A program made the translations under genes and the position numbers. Below the pieces are notes generated by a model, which searched no databases, had not been told where the DNA came from, and was given only the letters and a program-made list of their open reading frames with translations. From contig CM026391.1 in NCBI GenBank assembly GCA_014843695.1, forward strand, positions 18,800,871 to 18,864,870: a stretch of DNA of 64,000 nucleotides. The letters are read 5' to 3'. Within the stretch, counting starts at the first letter, position 1. The number at the start of each line of letters is the position of its first letter. This document shows, one piece after another, positions 49,237 to 62,036 of the stretch. Source of the stretch: Archivesica marissinica. Lineage: Eukaryota; Mollusca; Bivalvia; Venerida; Vesicomyidae.

Positions 49237-49401
49237 TTGTTACGATACTCCGGGCGATATTGTACTATCGTTGTTGGGACATAGAGTTAAAAATCCATGG
49301 CAGCCATTGATTGACCTCGTCAGTTCACAGAAATTAGAGGTCAAACCACTACAAGTTATATGGAGATCAAACTTGCAGCCTCCACGTATATCAATAGAAG
49401 G
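49237..49401 (+). CDS. Host gene exon 7
   Basis: A 165-nt exon between TTTTTCCTTTCAG and GAAGG|GTACTT; phase 2 in and out. It encodes CYDTPGDIVLSLLGHRVKNP, then WQPLIDLVSSQKLEVKPLQV, then IWRSNLQPPRISIEG. The composition changes from helical towards beta-like here, with many Pro, Val and Ile. No family recognised. Confidence 0.78.
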
Positions 49402-49488
49402 GTACTTACGTTTACTTACCATTATTTCTAATTGAAATGAATAGTTTCATAATAGAAAATATTACAACACTGTCATATCGTAACTGCA

Positions 49489-49729
49489 TTAACCCATTCA
49501 ACACCAAGTAACTGACATGGATTGGTTCATGATATTCATAAACCAATAAATGAATCAGAAAATCACATTTGGACAAGTTCATTTATCAAAATGGGTAATT
49601 ATGTCTAGAAATAGTAATATGACTGGCAAAAAGTGCAGATCCTGATGAGACGGCTCGTCACGAGCCGTCTCATCTGGATCTACACTTTTTGTAAGCCTAT
49701 TTAGAGGTCTGTGGTGTTGAAAGGGTTAA
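49489..49729. mobile_element. Hairpin MITE in intron 7
   Basis: Ends TTAACCCATTCAACACC and GGTGTTGAAAGGGTTAA are inverted. Inside, GATGAGACGGCTCGT and ACGAGCCGTCTCATC form a perfect 15-bp stem with a 1-nt loop, extended outwards by AAAAAGTG(C)AGATCC-type pairing. Same architecture and TTAACCCATT start as the element at 24817. Confidence 0.75.
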
Positions 49730-50405
49730 GTACCTTGTTATAGGAGAAGACTTTTTGTGTAAAAAATGTATATTTGTATATGCAGCATGGTTTGAAATAA
49801 ACTATCTCTATGTTTAAACTAAAAGAGGTCTCCTTGCAGGCGGAGGTATAAACAATTCCGTTTGTATCTCCCTGCAGAGGGGTGCATCTCCCTGGAAAGG
49901 GAGCCGCCTGTTTGTCGTGGGGGGTATCCTGTAAGCCGGAGAAAAGGATCCTGGTGGTTGAGGGTACTGCACTAGTACGATTTTGTAGTTCCCAACACAC
50001 TACTTTGGCCTCCGATTCAGTGTAGACGTGGTGGTCGTATTAGCCTTGTATGATCAATCGGCTGATCACGCCAAGCCCTAGGACAAGGCATGTTTATGTT
50101 TACATGTCCAACCTTTTTAAGTTATTGCTTTGCTATTTTCAAACCTTCTATAATCTTTAAACAGTATATACGTCATATTTTTCGTTCACAATATATACCT
50201 TATATATGATTGCCATATATGACTTTTTTCAATTAGCCCATTACACGTTTACTAAGTATGTTACACACAAATATTTTTCAATTTTCTGTCCTAGAAGGCG
50301 GTGGCTCAGGGCTAATCGGGCGTGTACGTTAACGATCCATCTTGAACCGTTTCGGTTCATGGCCGATCTGGTGATGTTTGGATCATGAAATATTCGTCCG
50401 AATAT
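49730..50405. other. Intron 7 sequence without recognised features
   Basis: Some GC-rich blocks near 49840-49960 with local inverted bits (TCTCCCTGCAGAGG, TCTCCCTGGAAAGGG) and short frames only. No exon consistent with the phase 2 junction between exons 7 and 8. Confidence 0.45.
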
Positions 50406-51709
50406 ATTACTTGAGTATCCCTGGTGCGTGTGAGCCGGATATTCCGCTCCGTTTACGTGTCCCCTTGTTGGACTCCATGTAGGGTGTGGGCTACAGGTGT
50501 GTTCAATAATTTAATATGGATACCCCAAAGAAAAAATGAATGCATAACAAACTGGACAATGACACGGGAGGTGAGAACTCACCAACCATCAAATTCAATT
50601 TACCCAAGATTTCTAATCATAGAATCCACTGACACAGGTAAAATAATTACGACCCTATCTCCTTTCGTTATAGAAAAAACGATCGAGAGTATTGCAGGAA
50701 TTCCGAAATCTGTAAAAAAGCTCCTAACTGGAAACCTGCTTATTGAAGTAGGCAATCTTCATCATTGGCGCAATCTACTTTTTCTGACATCATTCGTCAA
50801 TGTTCCTTGCAAGTGTTATCTACACCACTCACTTAACTCATCAATTCCTGGCATTGCCAAGACTGAGATGAGCTTCGAGAACAACATGTCACTGCAGCTA
50901 GACGCATTAAAATTAAAAGAGACAATAGAGAAATACAAACAAACACAATCATTCTCACATGTTGCTCTCCTATCTTACCACGTACACTCAAATTTGGCTA
51001 TTTACTTACCAAAGTGGTCATTTGTGTCCCAAATCCACTTCAATGCTACAACTGTTTTAAATTTGGACACAACGAGAACAATTGTAAAACTAAAAAGGTG
51101 TGTCACATGTGTGCTGGCAATGGTCACTCTCACAAGGACGACACATGTCGACATCCAATCTCCTGTGTGAATTGCAGTGAGCCACATTCAGTCAAGTCTG
51201 GAAGACAGAGCGTGAAGTTCTCCATGTCAAATTCACACAAGAGTGTTGCATTCCCAGAGGCTAGGAAAATTGTCAATTCCAGATACAATACACCAGCAGC
51301 AACATATTCCTCTATCACAAAATCACACGCAAATAAATCAACTCAGTGCATTGATGTGTCTACGCAAACCTCTGATTCAGACCGTGAGAAATCAAATTCT
51401 CCCGGTTTGCAAACACCTCAGTCTACTATTCCAAAAGCACCACCTGTAAAACAAAATGTTCCTCTTCATAAATCGTCATCACAGTCTGTAAAAACATCAA
51501 CATCATCAGGTAATACTAAACCCATTTATACAAATTCGGGTAATTCTAAACTCGCACTCGCATCAAGAAATAAAATAAATTTAAATAAAAAATCTGATAG
51601 GCGGTATAACGCCCTCAGCGACATGGAGGATGAGGATGATACCCCATCACTCCATAAAGATAGCAAGAAGATTCCGAGGCTGGATTCTCAAGATCTCATG
51701 CACCATTAA
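50406..51709 (+). pseudogene. Non-LTR retrotransposon leader and ORF1 (gag-like)
   Basis: After a leader shared with 21465-22065, an ORF1-like protein is split between two frames. The N-terminal part has NSIYPRFLIIESTDTGK, LSPFVIEKTIESIAGIPKSV and KKLLTGNLLIEV, typical of Jockey/Nimb-type ORF1 in invertebrates. The second frame (51014-51709) holds three Cys-rich knuckles: CYNCFKFGHNENNC (CX2CX4HX4C), CHMCAGNGHSHKDDTC, and a third beginning CVNC. Knuckles bind nucleic acid in the retrotransposition particle. It lies in intron 7 in the same orientation as the host gene. Confidence 0.8.
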
Positions 51710-51765
51710 TAAACATGTTTCTATATTCATTGTGTACTTTGTTCCATAAGTTTTAAATAAATCAA

Positions 51766-53836
51766 ATGGATAATAAACCAGATATTATTCAGTAGAATTG
51801 CCGTGGGTTAAGACCCAATTATAATGAAATTCTTCTGTTATTAAATCAAGGAACTTCTGTACTTTGTCTTCAAGAAACCTTTTTAAAACCAACTAACAAC
51901 ATTTCCTTCAAAAATTAGTCTATGTATAATTATACCGTTCCAGATGCAGAATGAGCATGTGGTGGTTCATCCATCATTGTCAATAATAAAACTCTTCACC
52001 GGTCTATCACACTAAATACTAACCTACAAGCTGTTGCTATTTCGGCAACACTACACAAAGTTATCACCATCTGTTCACTTTATATTCCACCAAGCAGTAA
52101 ACCATCAATAGTTGAATTAGATAATTTAGTTCAACAGCTTCCAAATCCTTTCATAATTTTAGATGATATTAATGGACACCATAATCTATGGGGGTGTAAA
52201 GATATAAACCCAAGAGGTGAACTTATTGAACATTTTATAGATATACACGATCTTTGTATTTTGAATGACAAATCGTATACTTATCTGCATCCTGCAACTG
52301 GAAATTATTCATCACTTGATTTAACTATATGCCATCCATCTATCTTTCTGGATTTTGAATGGAAAGTAGGAGATGACCTTTGCGGAAGTGATCACTTTCC
52401 AATTTTTCTTAAATGTTTACAACCAGTGGCATATGGTAATATTCAGCACTGAAAATTAAATAAAGCTGATTGGCACACATTTGAAGAAATGTGTGAAGAT
52501 CTAATATCTGTTGACAATTTAATTCATACAAAAGATCCTATTAAAACTTTTACAAATATTTTACATGGAATAGCAGAAGAATGTATACCAAAATCTTCGG
52601 CAAATTCAGCAAAACTTAAGAAGCCTTGGTTTAATGATGACTGTAAAACCACTATTAGAAAACGTTGTGCAGTTTTAAAAAATATCAATGTTAGACCAAC
52701 AAAAGAACACTTAAACTCGTTTAAAATAGTTTGTGCAAAAGCTTGCAGAACATTGAAACTCTGTAAAAGGGATTCCTGGAAAAGTTATGTGTCTAAACTT
52801 AACTCTAGGATTTCAATTAAAAAGGTTTGGGATATGGTGAGGAAGATTAGTGGAAAATCGAAATCCAACTCTTTAGGACATTTAAATATATCAAACAAAA
52901 ACATCACCTCAAGGGAAGATATTGCAAATACTTTAGCAGATTCATTCAGCAAAAACTTCCACAAATTATGATAAATGATTTCAAAAGGTTAAAACCAGAG
53001 AGGAAAAGCGAACTCTAAACTTCGACTCTGATAACTCAGAAAATTACAATCAGATATTTTCTATCGATGAACTCATTTATGCAAAAAATAAATCACACGA
53101 TACCGCTGTTGGTTCTAATGAAATACACTATCAATTATTGAAACATTTGCCCACGTATTCACTAATTGCACTTTTAGATGTTTTTAATAAAATATGGAAA
53201 TCCGGAATATTACCCGATTCCTGGAAAGAAGCCACTGTAATCCCAATACCCAAACCAGGAAAAGATAACACTAATCCAAACAATTATCGCCCTATCGCAT
53301 TAACGAGCTGCATTTGTAAAACTATGGAACGCATGATTAACGCAGACTAGTTTGGTATCTGGAGTCCAACAATTTAATTTCCGAATTCCAAAGTGGATTT
53401 CGGAATGAACGAAGTACCAATGACCATTTAATACGATTGGAAACGTTTATCCGTGATGCTTTTTTTCAAGAAACAACACGTAGTTTCTATATTTTTCGAT
53501 CTTGAAAAAGCTTATGATACAACATGGAAAACTGGTATTATGAAAGACTTACGCGAGTTAGGCCTTAAAGGACACATGCCACAATTTATATATAACTTTC
53601 TCGTGGATAGACAATTTAAAGTTAGAGTGGGTTCTACCCTCTTTAGCAATCACGGACAAGAAATGGGTGTCCCGCAAGGCAGTATTTTATCTGTTACACT
53701 TTTTAATATTAAAATAAATAACATCGTAAAATGCCTTGGCAAAGATACTGAGTGTTCTTTATATGTAGATGATTTTGTTATATGTTATCGACCAAAGTCT
53801 ATGGCTACTATTGAAATCCATCTTCAACTTTGTTGA
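51766..53836 (+). pseudogene. Non-LTR retrotransposon ORF2 (endonuclease and reverse transcriptase), broken
   Basis: Starts ATG 51766. The AP-type endonuclease shows NCRGLRPNY, CLQETF, LDDINGHHNLWG (usually GDFN), SLDLTIC and GSDHFPIFL. The reverse transcriptase shows VIPIPKPGKDN, NNYRPIALTSCICKTMERM, FFDLEKAYDTTW, MGVPQGSILSVTLFN and LYVDDFVICY. Several in-frame stops (one just before NCRG, others near 51917, 51950 and 52450) and frameshifts near 52970 and 53345-53450 break it. The 3' part of the reverse transcriptase is cut off by a SINE A fragment at 53837. Inactive. Confidence 0.85.
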
Positions 53837-53945
53837 GGCAATGTGGAATTTAAATGTCTTGCCAAATGGCACAATCGTAACAGCTACAGCTGGGCACAAA
53901 TTCGGGGCGGTGGGCCTTTCACACCACTACCACTGCGTTACAAGA
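53837..53945 (-). mobile_element. tRNA-derived SINE, family A, copy 7 (partial)
   Basis: Minus copy with GCATTTAAATTCC-type body and a decayed head; the tail is missing. It sits inside the end of the retrotransposon ORF2. Confidence 0.75.
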
Positions 53946-54170
53946 CTGTAATTTATATAGGCATTATCCAGGTTTCATATCAACGCTGCTATGCAAAAAC
54001 TGATATGATCATTCCAGGGTTCAAAATATGGTTAAAATGCACAGTATCACCATTAAATACAACATTTGAATAGAAGGAGTGCTTTATAATGGGAATGTGT
54101 ATCTTACTGGCCAAAATTTTGTAAGAAAATTGTTAAAAATAAAAAAATATTTAAAATGAATGGGGCCCCC
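53946..54170 (+). mobile_element. 3' end of the non-LTR element
   Basis: Contains GAATAGAAGGAGTGCTTTA and TGTATCTTACTGGCC, matching the end of the deleted relative at about 22930-22975. This marks where the element ended before the SINE disrupted it. Confidence 0.5.
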
Positions 54171-54348
54171 AGAGTGTGAAGTCAGGGTCCCTAGGGCGAC
54201 TATTTCGCCCACATCGCCCTCTAAAATGATCCCTGATCATTCTTCATACTACATATCACAGCATCCTCAAACAAAATTTTGCAAATAAGGCTGATAACTA
54301 CTTTGATATCTTCAATGTATCATCACACAACATTTTACACTCGCCACG

Positions 54349-54584
54349 GTGGAATTCGTGATATCGCAGTGGTAGCGTGTTCGCTTCAGATGTGAAAGGC
54401 CCGGAGTTCAAGTCCCACTTGAGACGTTACGATTGTGCCCTTAGGCAAGGCATTTAAATTCATTCCACGTTGCCTCTTCTCTCTCCCTCGTGGCGATTGA
54501 TTCCATCAGGAATGAGGTCTCGAGAGTGATTAATATAAGTTGTACGAACTTGTTTCGCAATCAAGCTAATATTTATATAAGCTG
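54349..54584 (+). mobile_element. tRNA-derived SINE, family A, copy 8
   Basis: Near full-length plus copy: TTCGTGATATCGCAGTGGTA head, GGAGTTCAAGTCCC, the GCCCTTAGGCAAGGCATTTA body, and a decayed tail. Confidence 0.83.
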
Positions 54585-54614
54585 AAACTCGCCACGCTGC
54601 ACATTATACACTGC

Positions 54615-55432
54615 TGTGAAGTTCACACAGATCTAACATAAAGTGCACACAGACTTATCATAAAGTTCACACATACCTATCATAAAGTTCACACAGACCT
54701 ATCATAAAGTTCATACAGACCTAACATAAAGTTCACACAGACCTAACATAAAGTTCACACAGACCTATCATAAAGTTCATACAGACCTAACATAAAGTTC
54801 ACACACACCTAACATAAAGTTCACACAGACCTAACATAAAGTTCACACAGACCTAACATAAAGTTCACACAGACCTATCATAAAGTTCATACAGACCTAA
54901 CATAAAGTTCACACAGACCTAACATAAAGTTCATACAGACCTAACATAAAGTTCACACAGACCTAACATAAAGTTCACACAGACCTAACATAAAGTTCAC
55001 ACAGACCTAACATAAAGTTCACACAGACCTAACATAAAGTTCACACAGACATAACATAAAGTTCACACAGACCTAACATAAAGTTCACACAGAGCTAACA
55101 TAAAGTTCACACAGACCTAGCATAAAGTTCACACAGACCTAGCATAAAGTTCACACAGACCTAACATAAAGTTCACACAGACCTAACATAAAGTTCATAC
55201 AGACCTAACATAAAGTTCATACAGACCTAACATAAAGTTCACACAGACCTAACATAAAGTTCATACAGACCTAACATAAAGTTCACACAGACCTAACATA
55301 AAGTTCACACAGACCTAACATAAAGTTCACACATACCTAACATAAAGTTCACACAGACCTAACATAAAGTTCACACAGACCTAACATAAAGTTCACACAG
55401 ACCTAGCATAAAGTTCATACAGAGCTAACCCG
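54615..55432. repeat. 22-bp minisatellite before exon 8
   Basis: About 37 units of ACCTAACATAAAGTTCACAC plus AG, with ACCTATC and TTCATAC variants. It ends about 60 bp before exon 8 and does not include a splice site. Confidence 0.93.
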
Positions 55433-55490
55433 GCTCTTATGATAATGATGATGCATGATAATTCTATATGTCTTCATTACAATTGTATAG

Positions 55491-55622
55491 ACAGAGGCCA
55501 ATGGAAGGTCAGGTTAACAGTCCAAAGGTGAACCTGCGTCTCAGTGAAGCTGGTCATGTGACGGGTGATATACAAATGTTGCTACCACCGCTGAGAGACG
55601 TCTCCTTCGATCTCTACACAGG
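55491..55622 (+). CDS. Host gene exon 8
   Basis: A 132-nt exon between ATTACAATTGTATAG and CACAGG|GTAATG; phase 2 in and out. It encodes QRPMEGQVNSPKVNLRLSEA, then GHVTGDIQMLLPPLRDVSFD, then LYTG. Alternating hydrophobic residues with Pro and Gly suggest beta strands. Confidence 0.77.
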
Positions 55623-55630
55623 GTAATGTC

Positions 55631-55800
55631 AAGCTTTATTTATTTTACAACGATTGCGAAGCAAGTTTTAACAACTTCTATTAATCACTCTCGTTAGCGC
55701 GGATGAAAGCGTAAATGTGGTCATTCGTGTTGGAGGAAACCAGAGTACCCGGAGAAAACCCACCTGTCCAATTTGGCAACCACTGTACCATCTCGCACAG
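55631..55800 (-). mobile_element. tRNA-derived SINE, family B, copy 3 (head lost)
   Basis: Begins 8 bases after exon 8 with TTTATTTATTTTACAACGAT, and ends in CTGTACCATCTCGCACAGGG before the tRNA head. The copy is truncated. Confidence 0.8.
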
Positions 55801-56394
55801 GGTAGGTGATGATTAGTCAGATTAGAATCTTGGGCGAGCATTGATGATTGCGCGTACCTATATGAAATGTCAAATAATCGTAAACATTTAATTTCTATAA
55901 TCTTTTTGAGACGCTGTTTGCATGTACATACAAAATTTTATTTTTTAAGGTTTATTCAGTTCATTATTTACAAATATTTACAGAATAATACACACATGTA
56001 TTAACACAATAATCATACTTTCAAAAGCAATGTACATTATAATACTAAATGTATGCATACATATATATATATATATATATATGAATTGAATTAAGATTTC
56101 AAAATATTTTCAATTTTCCTAAAGAACAAAATTTTAAGGTGTATGACGACTCGCCAGCTGTTAATGGGAGAGAAAGATGTCAGTTTCGTGTGTTTTACGT
56201 TTATTTATCGTCGCTACCGGTTGCCCATATGAGCGACGCCGCCTGAAGAGATTAGTCATTTTAGATTTTTGGAGTATAGTGCAATGATACAGACAGAGAC
56301 CCATTCCAGAGTCTCCTCTGGTTCTTCTACGTGCACTGTGTAAAGCACCGACATGAGACCTTGGTCTAAAGTCATATCTGAAAGAATTTTATTT
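55801..56394. other. Intron 8, AT-rich, no feature beyond an (AT)n run
   Basis: An (AT)n microsatellite lies near 56058-56082. No coding frame or known repeat seen. Confidence 0.5.
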
Positions 56395-56495
56395 TATTAA
56401 AATTTTATTATGGTCAGACGGGGGATCGTACCTGCTTTCCCTGGAGTTCAGTCCAATGTGTTAACCACTTGACTACAGATCCGTCTGTAGATGCC
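56395..56495 (-). mobile_element. tRNA-derived SINE head, family F
   Basis: The minus strand reads CAGACGGATCTGTAGTCAAG then TGGTTAACACATTGGACTG, with a decayed B box GGTACGATCCC, followed by an A/T-rich tail. Single copy in the window. Confidence 0.45.
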
Positions 56496-56619
56496 ACTTG
56501 CCCCTCCAAGCAGTATTTTAAACATGGGCTGGCCACCAAGGTTGAACCACCAATCTACCACCCATAGGCCTAAATGGTTAATTCCTGTGCTCAAAACACT
56601 AAACTATGATTTATTCAAG

Positions 56620-56885
56620 TCCGCCTCCGTGGTTGATTGGTTAAGGTCGCTGACTTGTATACCACTGTAACCTATTATCACTGATGGTCACGGGTTCGAG
56701 CCCCGCTCAGACCGTGTCTCATTTATATGAAAAAGTTGGCAGTTTCTTATGGAGGCTGGTGCACCCAAGTACTGGTTAACCGCTGGAGCCTGCCCAGGAA
56801 ATGTGTTGTTGTTAGATAAACTGCCCACTGGTGATATAGCCCAATATGGTGCTGATGCAGCCGTAAAACCCGAAATAACATAAAA
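56620..56885 (+). mobile_element. tRNA-derived SINE, family C, fullest copy
   Basis: Head GCCTCCGTGGTTGATTGGTT (A box) and CACGGGTTCGAGCCCC (B box), body with TTATGGAGGCTGGTGCACCC, then AACTGCCCACTGGTGATATA and GTAAAACCCGAAATAACA. Confidence 0.75.
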
Positions 56886-56940
56886 TGATTTATTCGACTA
56901 TAAATAACACAAATTGAATTCATTTTTATTAATGAAATAA

Positions 56941-57464
56941 GACTTTAAAGCGACACTACATCGGTGAAAACGCAAATTTCTACATAATGTATTTTCCTAT
57001 TATAAGGTACAATTGTTTTCCGAATATTTACCTCAAAAGCTGAGTATTTCAACTAATAAACAACCGTCGTATACGACGTTTGTTGACATAACAAAATAAT
57101 CCATGCGTAATGTAATGTGTATATCCTGAATAACACGATTGATGGTACAGATTTACCGTTATATCTCACCCTTTGTGCATGTGCATATTTATTTTTTAGA
57201 CTTATACGATTTAAAATATCTCTATATCGATAGTAGCACGTACTTGGTATAGACTCCAATAATATACAAACATCAATTTAGGAGAGTAGCCGACCGTTAT
57301 ATGAAATCCTACTTTCACTTTTGAGAGTTTGTGTACCACTAAAACACTGTTTATGTATAGAAAGTTAGTGTTCGAATTATTTCTGAAGAATTTATAGTAG
57401 CAATGTTATTTATATGTAAAAAACATTTTTGAGGCTTTTTGCGATGTAATGTCGCTTTAAAGTC
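56941..57464. mobile_element. MITE with GACTTTAAAGCGAC termini
   Basis: Left GACTTTAAAGCGACACTACA and right TGTAATGTCGCTTTAAAGTC are inverted, 524 bp apart. The interior is related to 25122-25578 in reverse. No coding capacity. Confidence 0.8.
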
Positions 57465-57542
57465 TGTTCGAAATACGAAACTGCACTGCACTTTCATCAA
57501 TGAAAATGATTTCAAATAATATATTTCTTTCCATGTTTATAG

Positions 57543-57646
57543 GGAGTTGCGGATTGACAATATTCCATCTCATACTGGAACGTGGACCTCGGCGGTGCTT
57601 CCTGATGACAGATTTTTATATTGTAAGTACAATGTGTATGAACGAG
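57543..57646 (+). CDS. Host gene exon 9
   Basis: The exon starts after TTTCCATGTTTATAG in phase 2 and encodes ELRIDNIPSHTGTWTSAVLP, then DDRFLYCKYNVYER. Two donors exist. The better-looking T|GTAAGT (57622/57623) would create TGA when joined to exon 10. GAG|GTAATT (57646/57647) keeps phase 1 and joins to exon 10 as G-E-D-G-T-T, so it is chosen. A 104-nt exon. Confidence 0.68.
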
Positions 57647-57737
57647 GTAATTTCTAACTTTTCAAAGAGTAGCATTCGAAATTCGGAGGCACCAATGTTG
57701 GCATCTGTGGAACTATTGACACTTGTTGATGTATTTG

Positions 57738-60700
57738 TTACCACTTGTTCCCACTGCCATGCTGATCTACTTGTTCCCACAGCCATGTTGATCTACTTGT
57801 TCCCACAGCCATGTGTATCTACTTGTTCCCACAGCCATGTTGATCTACTTGTTCCCACTGCCATGTTGATCTACTTGTTCCCACATCCATGTTAATCTAC
57901 TTGTTCCCACTGCCATGTTGATCTACTTGTTCCCACTGCCATGTTGATCTACTTGTTCCCACTGCCATGTTGATCTACTTGATCCCATATCCATGTTAAT
58001 CTACTTGTTCCCACTGCCATGTTGATCTACTTGTTCCCACTGCCATGTTGATCTACTTGTTCCCACTGCCATGTTGATCTACTTGTTCCCACATCCATGT
58101 TGATCTACTTGTTCCCACATCCATGTTGATCTACTTGTTCCCACTGCCATGTTGATCTACTTGTTCCCACATCCATGTTGATCTACTTGTTCCCATATCC
58201 ATGTTGATCTACTTGTTCCCATATCCATGTTGATCTACTTGTTCCCACTGCCATGTTGATCTACTTGTTCCCACTGCCATGTTGATCTACTTGTTCCCAT
58301 ATCCATGTTGATCTACTTGTTCCCACTGCCATGTTGATCTACTTGTTCCCACTGCCATGTTGATCTACTTGTTCCCACATCCATGTTAATCTACTTGTTC
58401 CCACATCCATGTTGATCTACTTGTTCCCACTGCCATGTTGATCTACTTGTTCCCACAGCCATGTTGATCTACTTGTTCCCACTGCCATGTTGATCTACTT
58501 GTTCCCACATCCATGTTGATCTACTTGTTCCCACTGCCATGTTGATCTACTTGTTCCCACATCCATGTTGATCTACTTGTTCCCACTGCCATGTTGATCT
58601 ACTTGTTCCCACATCCATGTTGATCTACTTGTTCCCACAGCCATGTTGATCTACTTGTTCCCACTGCCATGTTGATCTACTTGTTCCCACATCCATGTTG
58701 ATCTACTTGTTCCCACAGCCATGTTGATCTACTTGTTCCCACAGCCATGTGTATCTACTTGTTCCCACAGCCATGTTGATCTACTTGTTCCCACTGCCAT
58801 GTTGATCTACTTGTTCCCACAGCCATGTTGATCTACTTGTTCCCACTGCCATGTTGATCTACTTGTTCCCACATCCATGTTGATCTACTTGTTCCCACTG
58901 CCATGTTGATCTACTTGTTCCCACATCCATGTTGATCTACTTGTTCCCACTGCCATGTTGATCTACTTGTTCCCACATCCATGTTGATCTACTTGTTCCC
59001 ACTGCCATGTTGATCTACTTGTTCCCACTGCCATGTTGATCTACTTGTTCCCACATCCATGTTGATCTACTTGTTCCCACTGCCATGTTGATCTACTTGT
59101 TCCCACTGCCATGTTGATCTACTTGTTCCCACATCCATGTTGATCTACTTGTTCCCACATCCATGTTGATCTACTTGTTCCCACATCCATGTTGATCTAC
59201 TTGTTCCCACTGCCATGTTGATCTACTTGTTCCCACTGCCATGTTGATCTACTTGTTCCCACTGCCATGTTGATCTACTTGTTCCCACATCCATGTTGAT
59301 CTACTTGTTCCCACTGCCATGTTGATCTACTTGTTCCCACTGCCATGTTGATCTACTTGTTCCCACATCCATGTTGATCTACTTGTTCCCACTGCCATGT
59401 TGATCTACTTGTTCCCACATCCATGTTGATCTACTTGTTCCCATATCCATGTTGATCTACTTGTTCCCACTGCCATGTTGATCTACTTGTTCCCACTGCC
59501 ATGTTGATCTACTTGTTCCCATATCCATGTTGATCTACTTGTTCCCATATCCATGTTGATCTACTTGTTCCCACTGCCATGTTGATCTACTTGTTCCCAC
59601 TGTCATGTTGATCTACTTGTTCCCACATCCATGTTGATCTACTTGTTCCCATATCCATGTTGATCTACTTGTTCCCACTGCCATGTTGATCTACTTGTTC
59701 CCACATCCATGTTGATCTACTTGTTCCCACTGCCATGTTGATCTACTTGTTCCCACTGCCATGTTGATCTACTTGTTCCCATATCCATGTTGATCTACTT
59801 GTTCCCATATCCATGTTGATCTACTTGTTCCCACTGCCATGTTGATCTACTTGTTCCCACTGCCATGTTGATCTACTTGTTCCCACATCCATGTTGATCT
59901 ACCTGTTCCCACTGCCATGTTGATCTACTTGTTCCCACATCCATGTTGATCTACTTGTTCCCACTGCCATGTTGATCTACTTGTTCCCACATCCATGTTG
60001 ATCTACTTGTTCCCACTGCCATGTTGATCTACTTGTTCCCACATCCATGTTGATCTACTTGTTCCCATATCCATGTTGATCTACTTGTTCCCATATCCAT
60101 GTTGATCTACTTGTTCCCATATCCATGTTGATCTACTTGTTCCCACAGCCATGTTGATCTACTTGTTCCCACATCCATGTTGATCTACTTGTTCCCACAG
60201 CCATGTTGATCTACTTGTTCCCACAGCCATGTTGATCTACTTGTTCCCACAGCCATGTTGATCTACTTGTTCCCACAGCCATGTTGATCTACTTGTTCCC
60301 ACAGCCATGTTGATCTACTTGTTCCCACAGCCATGTTGATCTACTTGTTCCCACAGCCATGTTGATCTACTTGTTCCCACAGCCATGTTGATCTACTTGT
60401 TCCCACAGCCATGTTGATCTACTTGTTCCCACATCCATGTTGATCTACTTGTTCCCACATCCATGTTGATCTACTTGTTCCCACAGCCATGTTGATCTAC
60501 TTGTTCCCACATCCATGTTGATCTACTTGTTCCCACATCCATGTTGATCTACTTGTTCCCATATCCATGTTGATCTACTTGTTCCCACTGCCATGTTGAT
60601 CTACTTGTTCCCACTGCCATGTTGATCTACTTGTTCCCACATCCATGTTGATCTACTTGTTCCCATATCCATGTTAATCTACTTGTTCCCACTGCCATGT

Positions 60701-62030
60701 TGATCTACTTGTTCCCACATCCATGTTGATCTACTTGTTCCCATATCCATGTTGATCTACTTGTTCCCACTGCCATGTTGAACTACTTGTTCCCACAGCC
60801 ATGTTGATCTACCCATACTTGTTCCCACTGCCATGTTGATCTACACGTACTTGTTCCCACAGCCATGTTGATCTACACGTACTTGTTCCCACTGCCATGT
60901 TGATCTACTTGTTCCCACATCCATGTTGATCTACTTGTTCCCACAGCCATGTTGATCTACTTGTTCCCACATCCATGTTGATCTACTTGTTCCCACATCC
61001 ATGTTGATCTACTTGTTCCCATATCCATGTTGATCTACTTGTTCCCACTGCCATGTTGATCTACTTGTTCCCACTGCCATGTTGATCTACTTGTTCCCAC
61101 ATCCATGTTGATCTACTTGTTCCCATATCCATGTTAATCTACTTGTTCCCACTGCCATGTTGATCTACTTGTTCCCACATCCATGTTGATCTACTTGTTC
61201 CCATATCCATGTTGATCTACTTGTTCCCACTGCCATGTTGAACTACTTGTTCCCACAGCCATGTTGATCTACCCATACTTGTTCCCACTGCCATGTTGAT
61301 CTACACGTACTTGTTCCCACAGCCATGTTGATCTACACGTACTTGTTCCCACTGCCATGTTGATCTACACGTACTTGTTCCCACTGCCATGTTGATCTAC
61401 ACGTACTTGTTCCCACAGCCATGTTGATCTACACGTACTTGTTCCCACAGCCATGTTGATCTACTTGTTCCCACTGCCATGTTGATCTACTTGTTCCCAC
61501 ATCCATGTTGATCTACTTGTTCCCATATCCATGTTGATCTACTTGTTCCCATATCCATGTTGATCTACTTGTTCCCACTGCCATGTTGAACTACTTGTTC
61601 CCACAGCCATGTTGATCTACCCATACTTGTTCCCACTGCCATGTTGAACTACTTGTTCCCACAGCCATGTTGATCTACACGTACTTGTTCACACTGCCAT
61701 GTTGAACTACTTGTTCCCACAGCCATGTTGATCTACACGTACTTGTTCCCACTGCCATGTTGATCTACACGTACTTGTTCCCACTGCCATGTTGATCTAC
61801 ACGTACTTGTTCCCACTGCCATGTTGATCTACACGTACTTGTTCCCACTGCCATGTTGATCTACACGTACTTGTTCCCACAGCCATGTTGATCTACACGT
61901 ACTTGTTCCCACAGCCATGTTGATCTACACGTACTTGTTCCCACAGCCATGTTGATCTACACGTATTTGTTCCCACTGCCATGTTGAACTACTTGTTCCC
62001 ACAGCCATGTTGATCTACATGTTCTCACTT
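57738..62030. repeat. 26-bp minisatellite filling intron 9, about 4.3 kb
   Basis: About 160 units of CATGTTGATCTACTTGTTCC plus CACTGC, with CACATC, CATATC and CACAGC variants. From about 60810 a longer form inserts CACGTA or CCATA before CTTG. A block at about 60450-60830 recurs near 60920-61280. Its sequence is related to the intronic part of the 129-bp repeat that follows. Confidence 0.94.
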
Positions 62031-62036
62031 CAATAG

